A stretch of DNA of 48,849 bases, taken from DATARH01 sp036008175 (GTDB lineage: Bacteria > Pseudomonadota > Alphaproteobacteria > ATCC43930 > CGMCC-115725). A program made the translations under genes and the position numbers. Positions 24,485 to 32,884 of the stretch are shown piece after piece (the first letter of the stretch is position 1; each line of letters starts with the position of its first letter). The stretch is from the NCBI GenBank assembly GCA_036008175.1, contig DASYOB010000007.1, positions 1 to 48,849 of the forward strand. The letters are read 5' to 3'. The notes below the pieces were generated by a model. The model made no database searches and had not been told where the DNA came from. It saw only the letters and a program-made list of their open reading frames with translations.

Positions 24485-24598
24485 AAAACCCCGGTCGGGA
24501 CGGTCCCATGCGTTGCGCCCGTTTGACCCCTTGCCGGCTCGGGGTCCACTATGCGCGGAACCCGCGTTGGCCGACGGAGCCCCCAGGGAGACCAACAC

Positions 24599-25792
24599 AT
24601 GATCACCAAATTCGACAGCCTGTTTGCCGGCCATGTCGACATGGACAATGTCGGCTATGGCGGCGTGCCGGTGAACGAGCGCCGCCTGCCGGACCAGCAT
24701 CTGACCACGGTCTTCGACAAGGCCGAGGCAATGGCCAAGCTGATGGACCGGCTCGGCTACAGCGCCTTTTGGATGGCCGAGCACCATTTCCAGCGCGAAG
24801 GCTATGAGTGCATCCCCAACGTGCTGATGGCGGCGCTGCACCTCGCGCACGTGACGAAGAACCTCAAGCTCGGCTGCGGCTTCAACATCGCCCCGATGTG
24901 GCACCCGCTGCGGCTCGCCGAGGATTACGCGACGGCCGACGTCCTGACCGGCGGCCGCGTCATTTTCGGGGTCGGCCGCGGCTATCACACGCGCGAGGTC
25001 GAGACCTTTGGCGCGCCGTTGCTCGATCAGCCGGCCAACCGCGAACTGTTCGAGGAGCAGGTCGACATCATCTTCAAGGCGTTCAACGAAGAGAGCTTTT
25101 CGCATAAGGGCAAGCACTACACCCTGCCGCCCGAGGTGCCCTATCGCGGCTATCAGCTGAAGGAATTGACCCTGGTGCCGCGGCCGTTGCGGCGGCCGGT
25201 CGAGTGCTGGCAGCCGATCCAGGGCGGCTCGGAGCGCGCGCTCGACTTTATGGCGAAGCACGGCATCCAGGGCCTCGTCGGCGGCGGCTCAGCCGAGGGC
25301 GGCGCGATGCACAGCGTCGTCATGAAATGGCAGGAGGCGCATGCCAAGATCGGCAAGCATTTGGAACTCGGCGAGCGCATGTGCTTCGGCTTCCATTTCT
25401 TTATCGCCGACAGCCGCGAAGAGGGCATCCGCCAGGCCGGCAAATACTACGAAGAGAACATGAAGATGTTCGGCGAATTGCGCCTGGTGCGCGCCTTGAC
25501 CGAGGAGCAGATCGAGATCATGCGCGATCCCGTCCGCGCGCCGACCGCGACGCTGCCGCGCATCGAGGACGCGATCAACGCCGGCGGTGTGTTGTGCGGC
25601 TCGCCGGAGCAGATCGTCGAGCATCTGAAGGCGTTGGAAAAACGCTATCCGGGGCTCGACCGGGTTTCGGTCAGCCTGTCAGTCGGGGTGCCGAAGGCGC
25701 TCTGCCTCGAGCAGTTCGAACGCTTTGCCACTGAGGTGATGCCAGCCTTCCAGGGCGCCAAGGCAAAGGCTCCGGAGCCGGCGCTGGCCTAG
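24599..25792 (+). CDS. Luciferase-like flavin-dependent monooxygenase (LLM class)
   Basis: A 397-residue TIM-barrel flavin enzyme of the bacterial luciferase-like superfamily. Family blocks are MDRLGYSAFWMAEHHFQREGYECIPNVLMAALHLAHVTKNLKLGCGFNIAPMWHPLRLAEDYATADVLTGGRVIFGVGRGYHTREVETFG, in which AEHHF and GRGY are hallmark positions. Such enzymes oxygenate small organics with FMNH2 from a separate reductase, which is not visible nearby. ATG 24599 with GGGAG upstream is chosen over an ATG 16 codons earlier. It stands alone on its strand beyond the repeat cluster; the substrate is unknown. Confidence 0.88.
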   Translation: MITKFDSLFAGHVDMDNVGYGGVPVNERRLPDQHLTTVFDKAEAMAKLMDRLGYSAFWMAEHHFQREGYECIPNVLMAALHLAHVTKNLKLGCGFNIAPMWHPLRLAEDYATADVLTGGRVIFGVGRGYHTREVETFGAPLLDQPANRELFEEQVDIIFKAFNEESFSHKGKHYTLPPEVPYRGYQLKELTLVPRPLRRPVECWQPIQGGSERALDFMAKHGIQGLVGGGSAEGGAMHSVVMKWQEAHAKIGKHLELGERMCFGFHFFIADSREEGIRQAGKYYEENMKMFGELRLVRALTEEQIEIMRDPVRAPTATLPRIEDAINAGGVLCGSPEQIVEHLKALEKRYPGLDRVSVSLSVGVPKALCLEQFERFATEVMPAFQGAKAKAPEPALA

Positions 25793-25956
25793 CTCCCTGG
25801 TCGCACCGGGGTAGGCCTGCTCCCCGATCGCAATCTCCACGTGCTCGCCGCCGCCGATTGTCACGGCAAAAAGCATCTGCCTGGGTTTTTCGTTTTCTGA
25901 AACAGCCAAATGGTAAAATGGATGACGAAGTAATGTTGTTAACGGAGCGAACCAAA

Positions 25957-26148
25957 ATGACACAGAATGGCGACTGGGCGAAAACCGTCCCATTTGCTCC
26001 ACTATTACAATTGGCACAAGATGCTATGCGTCTACGAGCGGAGCATCACCAAGAACAGATCGCGCGCTTTCGATCACTCGTCAAAAAACAGCTGCCGGAG
26101 AAGCTTCGACAGCACTTCAACAGTTTGGGGCAAATCGGCGGCGTCTGA
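25957..26148 (+). CDS. Small hypothetical protein (63 residues)
   Basis: I do not recognise it. From ATG 25957 (GGAG eight bases upstream) it reads MTQNGDWAKTVPFAPLLQLA and then a charged helical segment (RAEHHQEQIARFRSLVKKQL), ending LGQIGGV. Base composition is lower in GC than the neighbours, which suggests a separate origin or recent arrival. It could be a small helical regulator or membrane-adjacent peptide; no motif decides. Confidence 0.5.
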   Translation: MTQNGDWAKTVPFAPLLQLAQDAMRLRAEHHQEQIARFRSLVKKQLPEKLRQHFNSLGQIGGV

Positions 26149-26192
26149 ACAAGTAAGGCGGCCGTCGCGGGGGCATCCGCTGACGCGACGGC

Positions 26193-26888
26193 TCACACCG
26201 TCAGATAGCGGGTGCGGATCGACGCTTCCTCGGCGCGGAAGGTGGCGGGAGTGGCGCTGTAGACGATCCGCCCCTTGACCATGATCGCGAGCCGGTCGGC
26301 CACCTCCTCGGCGAGCTTCATGTTCTGCTCGATCAACAGGATCGTGACGCCGTCCTGGCAGAGGAGGCGGATGACCCGCGCCAGCTCGCGGACGACGAGC
26401 GGCGCCAAGCCCTGGCTCGGCTCGTCGAGCAGCAGCACCTTCGGGTCGCTGACCAGCGCGCGGGCGATCGCCAGCATCTGTTGCTCGCCGCCGGAGAGAT
26501 GCGAGCCCCTGTTGCCGGCGCGCTCCCGCAAGGCCGGAAACAGCTCGAACAGCCGGGCAAGTGGCCATGCCTTGGCGGGCCGGCGCTCGGCGACGCGGAT
26601 GTTGTCGACAACGGTCAGGTCGGGGAAGATCAGGCGGCCTTCCGGGACATAGGCGACCCCGGCCCGCGCCACCCGATGCGGCGGCCAGCCGGCAATGTCC
26701 TCGCCGTCGAGCAGCACCCGCCCCGAAGTTGGCCGGACGAGCCCCATCACCGCGCGCACCGTCGTCGTCTTGCCGACCCCGTTGCGGCCGAGCACGGACG
26801 CGATCGTGCCGCCCGGGACGTCAAGATCGACGCCCTGCAGGACATGGCTGGCGCCGTAATGCGCGTTGAGGCCTTCGATGGTCAGCAT
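26193..26888 (-). CDS. livF: Branched-chain amino acid ABC transporter ATPase LivF
   Basis: A 231-residue ATPase. Walker A is GRNGVGKTT, the signature LSGGEQQMLAIARAL, Walker B VLLLDEPSQGLAP with the usual switch His replaced by the IEQN pattern typical of LivF (ILLIEQNMKLA). The family start MLTIEGLNAHYGASHVLQGV fixes ATG 26888. It is the last gene of a five-gene operon, 13 bases after livG. With LivG it powers import of branched-chain amino acids or other small amides and acids. Confidence 0.93.
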   Translation of the reverse strand: MLTIEGLNAHYGASHVLQGVDLDVPGGTIASVLGRNGVGKTTTVRAVMGLVRPTSGRVLLDGEDIAGWPPHRVARAGVAYVPEGRLIFPDLTVVDNIRVAERRPAKAWPLARLFELFPALRERAGNRGSHLSGGEQQMLAIARALVSDPKVLLLDEPSQGLAPLVVRELARVIRLLCQDGVTILLIEQNMKLAEEVADRLAIMVKGRIVYSATPATFRAEEASIRTRYLTV

Positions 26889-26901
26889 ATCGGCGCCAGC
26901 A

Positions 26902-27651
26902 TCATGCGAAGCCGCCGAGATAGGCCTTCTGCACCTCGGCATCCTGCCGGACCGCTTCGGGTGGGCCGTCGGCAATAACGGCGCCGCGATGCAGCACGGT
27001 GATGCGATGCGCAAGGCGGAATACGACCTCCATGTCGTGCTCGACCAGCAGCACGGTCATGCCGCTCTCGGCCAGGAGCCCGGCGAGGGTTTCGACCGCC
27101 TGCGCGGTCTCCTCGACCGACAGGCCCTGGGTCGGCTCGTCGAGCAGCAACAGGCGCGGCTCCTGCGCCAGAGCCATCGCGACTTCGAGCAGGCGTTGGT
27201 CGCCATGCGACAGGAGACCGGCGGGACGCTCGGCGATGGCCGTGAGGCCAAGCCGTTCCAGCGCCAGATCGGCGCGGCACCCGGCGCTAGCGAACACCGC
27301 CGCTCCGCTCCAGAATTGCCAGCGTCCGGCCTCCCTTGCCTGCGAGGCGAGGCGGACATTCTCGCGCGCCGTCATCTGCGGGAACAGCGCGGTCAGCTGG
27401 AAGGTGCGGGCGATGCCGCGCTGGCAGATGCGCGGCGTCGGCAGCCCGGTGACGCTTTCGCCGGCGAAGCGCACGCTGCCCTGCGTCGGCTTTAACACGC
27501 CGGTGATCAGGTTGAACAGGGTCGATTTGCCGGCGCCGTTCGGCCCGATGACGGCACGCACCTCGCCTTCCTCGACCCGCATCGACACATGGTCGACCGC
27601 GACGAGACCACCAAAGCGGCGGGTCAGCTCATCGAGCTCGAGCAACGCCAC
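26902..27651 (-). CDS. livG: Branched-chain amino acid ABC transporter ATPase LivG
   Basis: A 249-residue ATPase. Walker A GPNGAGKSTLFNLITG, the LivG-specific GICQRGIARTFQ-like stretch (ICQRGIARTFQLTALFPQMTARENV), signature LLSHGDQRLLEVAMALAQEP (an SHGDQ variant of the LSGGQ motif, common in LivG) and Walker B LLLLDEPTQGLS with IVEHDME-like LLVEHDMEVVF. The start is GTG at 27651, overlapping the livM end by 23 bases. Confidence 0.93.
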   Translation of the reverse strand: MALLELDELTRRFGGLVAVDHVSMRVEEGEVRAVIGPNGAGKSTLFNLITGVLKPTQGSVRFAGESVTGLPTPRICQRGIARTFQLTALFPQMTARENVRLASQAREAGRWQFWSGAAVFASAGCRADLALERLGLTAIAERPAGLLSHGDQRLLEVAMALAQEPRLLLLDEPTQGLSVEETAQAVETLAGLLAESGMTVLLVEHDMEVVFRLAHRITVLHRGAVIADGPPEAVRQDAEVQKAYLGGFA

Positions 27652-28567
27652 GGCGGAATTCCGGCTCGACGGCGCTCCTGCGGACGAAGCGCGCGCGGAT
27701 CAGGCCCCAAATGCCTTCGGGCGCGAAGATCACGAAGGCGATGAAGATCAGCCCGAAGAATAGGCCCCAGGCTTCCGTGTAATTGCTAAGCTGATGCTCG
27801 ACGGTCAGGAAGAAGACAGCGCCGAGGATCGGACCGATCAGCGTGCCGGCGCCACCAACAATGACCATGATCAGCACCTGGCCCGAGAGCAGCCAGAACA
27901 ACAGCTCAGTATTGGCAAAGCCGGCAAATGGCGCGTAGAGCGCGCCAGCCAGTGCGCCGAGCCCATATGAGAGCGCTACGACGGCGATCTTGTAGCCGCG
28001 GGTGTTGTAGCCGAGCGCCAGGGTCTTCGCCTCGTTGTCGCGGATGCCACGCAACACCGCGCCAAACGGCGAGCGCACCAGCGCGCGGCAGAACAAAAAC
28101 GCGCCGAACAGCACGATCAGCACCAGGTAGTAAAATCCGTTGCGGCTCACGAACACATGCAGACCCAGCGGGCCGGGGCGGCGCGGAATGCCGGCGAGCC
28201 CGTCCGAGCCGCCGGTGACACTGGTCCATTTGTAGGCGACCGCGTAAAGCAGCTGGGCGAAGGCCAAGGTCAGCATCGAGAACGACACGCCGGTCGCCTG
28301 GGTGCAGACCCAGGCGACGCCGATCGCGACGACGCCGGCCAGCAACGCGGCGAGCGGGATCGCCGCCACCATCGGCAGCGGCGTATGCAGCAACAGCCAG
28401 CCGCAGGCATAGGCGCCGAAACCGTAAGCCGCGGCGTGGCCGAACGAGATCAGCCGCGTATAGCCGACCGTCAGATCGAGGCTCATCGCGAATACGCCGA
28501 GGATCAAGGCCTCGGTGAGCAGAGTCATCCCGTAGGTCGGGAAGACAAGCGGCGCCAGCGCCAACAC
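27629..28567 (-). CDS. livM: Branched-chain amino acid ABC transporter permease LivM
   Basis: A 312-residue inner-membrane permease with about eight to ten hydrophobic helices. LivM landmarks are AMSLDLTVGYTRLISFGHAAAYGFGAYA, TGGSDGLAGIPR and RSPFGAVLRGIRDNEAKTLALGYN. The likely start is GTG 28567, 39 bases after the livH stop, since no ATG or better codon lies between. It pairs with LivH to form the channel. Confidence 0.92.
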   Translation of the reverse strand: MLALAPLVFPTYGMTLLTEALILGVFAMSLDLTVGYTRLISFGHAAAYGFGAYACGWLLLHTPLPMVAAIPLAALLAGVVAIGVAWVCTQATGVSFSMLTLAFAQLLYAVAYKWTSVTGGSDGLAGIPRRPGPLGLHVFVSRNGFYYLVLIVLFGAFLFCRALVRSPFGAVLRGIRDNEAKTLALGYNTRGYKIAVVALSYGLGALAGALYAPFAGFANTELLFWLLSGQVLIMVIVGGAGTLIGPILGAVFFLTVEHQLSNYTEAWGLFFGLIFIAFVIFAPEGIWGLIRARFVRRSAVEPEFRRGVARAR

Positions 28568-28606
28568 CGCGGCCGCCCCGGCAACGCCATACAGGCTGCG
28601 CAGGGC

Positions 28607-29476
28607 TCAGGCCTCCTTGCCCAGGAGGCCGCCCGGCCGCACGACCAGCACCAGAAGCATCACCAGATACATGAAGGCGAGCGCCAGATCGGGCAGATAG
28701 TATTCGCCGAAGACCTGAACGAAGGCGACCAGCACGGCGCCGAGCAGCGACCCTGGAAAGCTCCCCATCCCGCCGATGATCACGATCACGAACGCGTCGA
28801 TGATCATCTCCGCCGCCATGCCGATCGAGGCGGTGACGAGCGGTGCCGCCAACACACCGCCCACGCCGGCGAGGCCGCAGCCGATGCCGAAGACGGCCGA
28901 GCGGACGAGGTTTACGTCTATGCCGAGGGCATGCACCATCTCGGCGTTTTGCGAGGTGGCGCGGATCAACAGGCCGAGCCGGGTCCGCTCCAGAAACTGC
29001 CAGATCGCCAACGCGACGAGTATGCCGGCGCCGGCGAGGAACAGGCGATAAGTGGGAAACGGCTCGCCGAGCACGAACACAATGCCGCTGAACACGGAAG
29101 GCGCCTCGACCTGCAACGCCTCGGGACCCCAGCCGAGGCGGATCAGCTCGGTCAGCACCAATGCCAAGCCAAAGGTCACCATCAGGAATGCGCTTTCGTC
29201 TCGGCGATAGAGCCGGCGCAGGATACCGAGCTCAAACAGCGCACCGACGATGCCGACTGCGAGCGGCGCCAGCGCGAGCGCCAGCCAAAAGCTGCCGGTG
29301 AGCCGCGCCGCCGAATAACCGACAAAGGCGCCGAGCATATAGAAGGTGCCATGCGCGAAATTGACGATGCGCATGATGCCGAAGATCAGGGTCAGCCCGA
29401 CCCCGAGAAAAAACAGCAGCGCCGCCTGCGACAGCGCGTTCAGGCTTTGGGTAACGAAGAAGGCGAGGAGGCCCAC
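28607..29476 (-). CDS. livH: Branched-chain amino acid ABC transporter permease LivH
   Basis: A 289-residue permease. LivH landmarks are ALLFFLGVGLTLIFGIMRIVNFAHGTFYMLGA, RTRLGLLIRATSQNAEMVHALGIDV and VIIGGMGSFPGSLLGAV. The start is GTG 29476. In this operon livG, livM and livH all use GTG. It lies 19 bases after the binding-protein gene. Confidence 0.93.
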   Translation of the reverse strand: MGLLAFFVTQSLNALSQAALLFFLGVGLTLIFGIMRIVNFAHGTFYMLGAFVGYSAARLTGSFWLALALAPLAVGIVGALFELGILRRLYRRDESAFLMVTFGLALVLTELIRLGWGPEALQVEAPSVFSGIVFVLGEPFPTYRLFLAGAGILVALAIWQFLERTRLGLLIRATSQNAEMVHALGIDVNLVRSAVFGIGCGLAGVGGVLAAPLVTASIGMAAEMIIDAFVIVIIGGMGSFPGSLLGAVLVAFVQVFGEYYLPDLALAFMYLVMLLVLVVRPGGLLGKEA

Positions 29477-29495
29477 GGTAGAACCGCGGCCCGCC

Positions 29496-30716
29496 TCAAT
29501 CCTCGAAGGTCATCTTGTTGCACGCGGGAACGGTCTTGTCGCCGGGGAAGGTGGCGATGATCTCCGGCACTGGGTAGGAGAACCCCTCGGCCTTGACCAG
29601 CTTGACCACGGTGCCGCCCTGCACCGCCTGGTGGTCGCATTTGCGGATCGGGACGATGCCATTGATGTCGTCGATCTCGATCGTCTCCAGCGCACCGCGC
29701 AACACCTTTGTCCCGGTGCTCTTGGCCTTGTCGATGCCCGCGGCGAGGATCTGCAAGGCCTGCCACTGCTCGCCCTCGTTGTTGTCGGGCGGGATGCCGT
29801 ATTCCTTTTCCCAGATCGCGACGAATTCCTTGTTCTTCGGATTGTCGACCCGGAAGCAGTAGCGCATCGAGCTGATCAGCCCGAGCGCTGCGTCGCCAAC
29901 CGCGCGGGGCACGGTCAGATCGACGACCTCCGACAGTAGCTGCACCTTCTTCGGCAGCTCGTATTGCGCCGCCTGGGACAGGAAGGCGTTGTAGTCGTCG
30001 CCGGCCATCGTCACGTAGCACGCATCGGCGCCCGACTGGCGGATCTTCGTGATGTAGGTCGAGAAATCCTTGGTGCCGATTGGCGAAAATACCGAGCCGA
30101 TGAAGTTCTTCTTGGCCTGCTTCATCTCGGACTCGAACACCGAGACGCTGTTTCGGCCCCAGGCGTAATCCATGCCGATCGCGTAGAAGCTCTTGTATGG
30201 CGCGGTGCGCAGAAACAGCGACACGGCGCGCGCGCCCATTGGTGCCGAGACGTTGCCGCGGAAGAAATTGGGCACGAAAGATTCCGCGGTCAGCCTGCCG
30301 TCGCCATTGTCCGACGAGACGAAGATCGCATTCCACTCATCGAGCTTTGGCACCACAGCGAGCGCTTCCGAAGACAGCGTGATGCCGGTGAAGATGTTGC
30401 AGCCGTCGCGCTCGACCATCTCCTGCGCCTTACGCACGGCGTCGGCGGGATTGCCGCCGGTGTCCTCGAGCAGCAGCTTTATCTCGCGACCGAGCAGACC
30501 GCCCTTCTGGTTCTGCCATTTGACCCAGAGCTCGCAGCCGCGCTTCAGCTGCTGGCCGACAGAACCGAGCGGGCCCGTGAGCGCCAGCGGCGCGCCGATC
30601 TTGATCGGCTCGGCGGCATAGGCGCGGCGCACGACCCAAGGCGACGCAGCCGCCGCGACTCCTCCAGCCGCCAGCCCGGCGACGTTGCGCCGGGTCATCT
30701 TTGCCGCTGGCTTCAT
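29496..30716 (-). CDS. Periplasmic binding protein of the Liv transporter
   Basis: A 406-residue type I periplasmic binding protein of the LivJ/LivK family. The N terminus MKPAAKMTRRNVAGLAAGG is Tat-like, ending RRAYAAE. The body has IKIGAPLALTGPLGSVGQQLKRGCELWVKWQNQKGGLLGREIKLLLEDTGG and YAIGMDYAWGRNSVSVFESEM. It is the first gene of the operon K-H-M-G-F on this strand, with GGGAGAAATGCC before its ATG. Members bind branched-chain amino acids, amides, urea or aromatic acids; the ligand cannot be read from sequence. Confidence 0.92.
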   Translation of the reverse strand: MKPAAKMTRRNVAGLAAGGVAAAASPWVVRRAYAAEPIKIGAPLALTGPLGSVGQQLKRGCELWVKWQNQKGGLLGREIKLLLEDTGGNPADAVRKAQEMVERDGCNIFTGITLSSEALAVVPKLDEWNAIFVSSDNGDGRLTAESFVPNFFRGNVSAPMGARAVSLFLRTAPYKSFYAIGMDYAWGRNSVSVFESEMKQAKKNFIGSVFSPIGTKDFSTYITKIRQSGADACYVTMAGDDYNAFLSQAAQYELPKKVQLLSEVVDLTVPRAVGDAALGLISSMRYCFRVDNPKNKEFVAIWEKEYGIPPDNNEGEQWQALQILAAGIDKAKSTGTKVLRGALETIEIDDINGIVPIRKCDHQAVQGGTVVKLVKAEGFSYPVPEIIATFPGDKTVPACNKMTFED

Positions 30717-30818
30717 GGCATTTCTCCCAGAATGTCTTTGACCGGTGCTGTAGCCGATCTGGCGCAGTTTGGCCAGCCGCCCTAGAGTTTCGGCCGCCGG
30801 ACCTCAAGGAGATGCGCA

Positions 30819-31628
30819 ATGCCGAATTTCCGCCCCTCGCCTGATCTCGACATGCACTACCAGGTCGACGATTTCATCGACCCGTGGCGCACGCCGGAAA
30901 CGATCCTGATGCTGCACGGCAACGCCGAGAGCGGGCTGGCCTGGTACGCGTGGGTGCCGGCACTGGCGCGGCATTACCGAGTGGTGCGGCCGGATATGCG
31001 CGGCTTCGGTCAGTCGAGCCCGATGCCGCGCGATTATCCGTGGACGCTCGACCGGCTGATCGAGGATTTCTGCCTGCTGATGGATCATCTCGGCATCGAC
31101 CGTTTCCACCTCGTCGGTGCCAAGATCGGCGGCACGATCGCCCGCGCCTTCGCCGCGCGGCGGTCGAAGCGGGTGAAGACCCTCACGGTGGTCGGCTCGC
31201 CGCCGCCGTTCCGCGAGGGCGTGGCGGAGAAAGTGCCGGAGACCGTCAGGATGTTCGAGGATCACGGCGTCGAATATTGGGCGCGGCAGAACATGGCCAA
31301 CCGGCTCGGCAGCGCCTTTCCGAAGGAGGGATTCGACTTTTGGGTCAAGTACATGGCGCGTACCGCGCTGTCGACGCAGCTCGGCTTCATGCCGACGATC
31401 GCCTGCGCCGATATCCGCCCCGACATTCCCAAGATCAAGTGCCCGACTCTGGTCGTTACCACCGAGGAAAGCGGGCTCGGCTCGGTCGCCTCGATGCGGG
31501 CGTGGCAGGAGCAGATCGCCGGCTCCGAGCTGATCGTCTTCCCGGGCAACTCCTACCACGTCGCAGCGACCCACGCGGCCGAAGCCGCCGCGGCGACCCT
31601 CGACTTTTTGGATCGCCGCGGCGGCTGA
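30819..31628 (+). CDS. Alpha/beta-hydrolase fold protein with Lys at the nucleophile site
   Basis: A 269-residue alpha/beta hydrolase. The oxyanion segment is LMLHGNAESGLAWYAW, followed by VVRPDMRGFGQSS and the nucleophile elbow FHLVGAKIGGTIARAFAA. The elbow should read GxSxG; here it is G100-A-K-I-G104, so Lys replaces the Ser. A late His is in GNSYHVAATHA. The other parts of the fold look normal and the length is usual, so it is not decayed. It may be a non-hydrolytic binding protein or a decarboxylase/dioxygenase-like variant. It is divergent from the liv operon and convergent with DUF2852. Confidence 0.85.
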   Translation: MPNFRPSPDLDMHYQVDDFIDPWRTPETILMLHGNAESGLAWYAWVPALARHYRVVRPDMRGFGQSSPMPRDYPWTLDRLIEDFCLLMDHLGIDRFHLVGAKIGGTIARAFAARRSKRVKTLTVVGSPPPFREGVAEKVPETVRMFEDHGVEYWARQNMANRLGSAFPKEGFDFWVKYMARTALSTQLGFMPTIACADIRPDIPKIKCPTLVVTTEESGLGSVASMRAWQEQIAGSELIVFPGNSYHVAATHAAEAAAATLDFLDRRGG

Positions 31629-32072
31629 TCACCCCTGCGGCTGCGGCATCGGGCCTTCCGAGCCGCGGCGCATCTCCGCCATAAACTGGTCGAACTCGGC
31701 CTTGTCCTTGGCGCGCCGCAGCCGTTCGAGATATTCGGTGAACTGGCGCTGCTCCTCCTCGAGCCGGCGTAATGTCTCGGCGCGGTATTCGTCGAATGCC
31801 CAATTGCCGCTCGACGGACCGGCCGACCAGGTCGCACCGGCGCGCGGGCCGCACCATTGCGCCGCCCGTTCCTGCATGCGCTGCTGCATCCGTTCCATCC
31901 GCCGCTGCCAGCGCTCGCCGTTACGGTGATTTGCCCAACATGCCATTCGTCCGCTCCCGATCAGGTATCCCAGAAGCAACAGGCCAATCGGCCAGCACAG
32001 GATGAAACTCACGATCGTCGCCGCGATCCAGGCCGGCTTGCCGATATCGTCCAGCCACATTGCCGGGTTCAT
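31629..32072 (-). CDS. DUF2852 membrane protein
   Basis: A 147-residue protein of the DUF2852 family, essentially alphaproteobacterial. An N-terminal membrane helix (KPAWIAATIVSFILCWPIGLLLLGYLIGSG) is followed by a long charged helical part (RWQRRMERMQQRMQERAAQW, then FDEYRAETLRRLEEEQRQFTEYLERLRRAKDKAEFDQFMAEMRRG), the usual family signature. Function is unknown. A ribosome site GAGGGCGTC precedes ATG 32072. Upstream is a strong promoter with a palindrome that resembles one at the neighbouring tetR, so it is likely repressed by that TetR. Confidence 0.85.
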   Translation of the reverse strand: MNPAMWLDDIGKPAWIAATIVSFILCWPIGLLLLGYLIGSGRMACWANHRNGERWQRRMERMQQRMQERAAQWCGPRAGATWSAGPSSGNWAFDEYRAETLRRLEEEQRQFTEYLERLRRAKDKAEFDQFMAEMRRGSEGPMPQPQG

Positions 32073-32087
32073 GACGCCCTCATGTGA

Positions 32088-32106
32088 ATGTTTAGCACAT
32101 TAACAT
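32088..32106. promoter_or_regulatory. Putative TetR operator upstream of DUF2852
   Basis: ATGTTTAGCACATTAACAT is a 19-bp imperfect palindrome (7-5-7). It shares 13 of 19 positions, and the ATGT...ACAT ends, with the palindrome overlapping the tetR start. It lies just downstream of and touching the -10 box, the classic place for a repressor site. Confidence 0.6.
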
Positions 32107-32131
32107 TATGAGCGACCGGCCGGACTGTCAA
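32105..32131 (-). promoter_or_regulatory. Putative sigma70-type promoter for DUF2852
   Basis: On the minus strand TTGACA (32126-32131, a perfect -35) is followed after 15 bases by CATAAT (32105-32110), or after 17 by TAATGT. Transcription would begin close to the palindrome at 32088-32106, about 25 bases before the ribosome site. Confidence 0.6.
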
Positions 32132-32149
32132 GCCGCCCTCGCAGCAATT

Positions 32150-32809
32150 TTATTCGCTCGGCTTCTGCGGCTCGGCGATCAGGCCGAGGCCGCGCAGATA
32201 GACCAGCACGCCGGCTTCTAGCAGCTCCTCGGGCTGCATCGGCAGGCTGCGCCGTCCGGCATCGCCCCGCGCGAACAGCGAGGCGACGCCGTGCGACAAT
32301 GCCCAGACATGGAGGCTCATCATCAGCGCCGGCGGCCGCTTTTCCGGCGGCACCAGCGCGGCCAGCGCCTCCGAAGCGCGGCGCAACACCTCGAAGGCGC
32401 GGTTCGCCACGTCGCGCAAACCGGGATCGGCGTCGAGCGAAATGCCGGCCTCAAACATCGCCGAGTAATGCGCCGGCTCACTTCGGGCGAAGGCGAGATA
32501 GGCCCGCCCGACATTCTCGAACGCCCGATAGGGCTCGGGCCGGCCATTGTCCCAGGCATGGCTCAACGCCGCCTCGAACAGCTCGAACCCGCGCCGCGCG
32601 ACATCGGCCAAGAGCGCGTCGCGGTCGCGGAAGTGCCGGTACGGCGCCGCCGGGCTGACCCCGGCCCAGCGCGCCGCGTCGGCGAAGGTGAAACCGGCCG
32701 GCCCCTTCTGCGCGATCAATTCGAGCGCGGCGCGGATCAGCGCCTCGCGCAGATTGCCGTGGTGGTAGCCGCGCCGCCCGCCGGCATCGGTCTGTCTCGA
32801 CCAGCTCAT
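32150..32809 (-). CDS. TetR/AcrR-family regulator
   Basis: A 219-residue repressor. The N-terminal helix-turn-helix domain (about residues 16-62) shows GYHHGNLREALIRAALELIAQKGPAGFTFADAARWAGVSPAAPYRHFRDRDALLADVA, a canonical TetR domain with the recognition helix in SPAAPYRHF. The C-terminal ligand domain (AFENVGRAYLAFARSEPAHYSAMFE, HVWALSHGVASLF) is of the WHG type. There is no Shine-Dalgarno before ATG 32809, and a 19-bp palindrome spans the start codon, so it probably represses itself. A matching palindrome precedes the DUF2852 gene downstream. The inducer is unknown. Confidence 0.9.
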   Translation of the reverse strand: MSWSRQTDAGGRRGYHHGNLREALIRAALELIAQKGPAGFTFADAARWAGVSPAAPYRHFRDRDALLADVARRGFELFEAALSHAWDNGRPEPYRAFENVGRAYLAFARSEPAHYSAMFEAGISLDADPGLRDVANRAFEVLRRASEALAALVPPEKRPPALMMSLHVWALSHGVASLFARGDAGRRSLPMQPEELLEAGVLVYLRGLGLIAEPQKPSE

Positions 32810-32826
32810 GTAAAGGGCTTTTACAT
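32808..32826. promoter_or_regulatory. Putative TetR operator over the tetR start codon
   Basis: ATGTAAAGGGCTTTTACAT is a 19-bp palindrome with perfect 7-bp arms around a 5-base centre. It includes the start codon of the TetR gene on the minus strand, so binding would block both transcription and early elongation. Confidence 0.65.
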
Positions 32827-32884
32827 TAGCTTGCCGTCTACCGAAAGCCCACGTACCGAGCGCTGAACAGATACGAGAAAGCGC

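Larger units (their letters stand above)
23915..24598. other. Repeat-packed intergenic region
   Basis: No gene is seen over about 680 bases. It contains R4b, two copies of R5, and between these a doubled AAATTCCCTGCT (near 24349 and 24373) whose second copy faces AGGGAAT as a small hairpin. Such density marks a non-coding repeat cluster. Confidence 0.6.

Noticed and set aside
28157..29560. A 467-codon plus-strand frame rich in Arg, Gln and Glu over livM/livH
   Set aside because: Antisense shadow of two clear permease genes; low-complexity residues reflect complement of hydrophobic codons.
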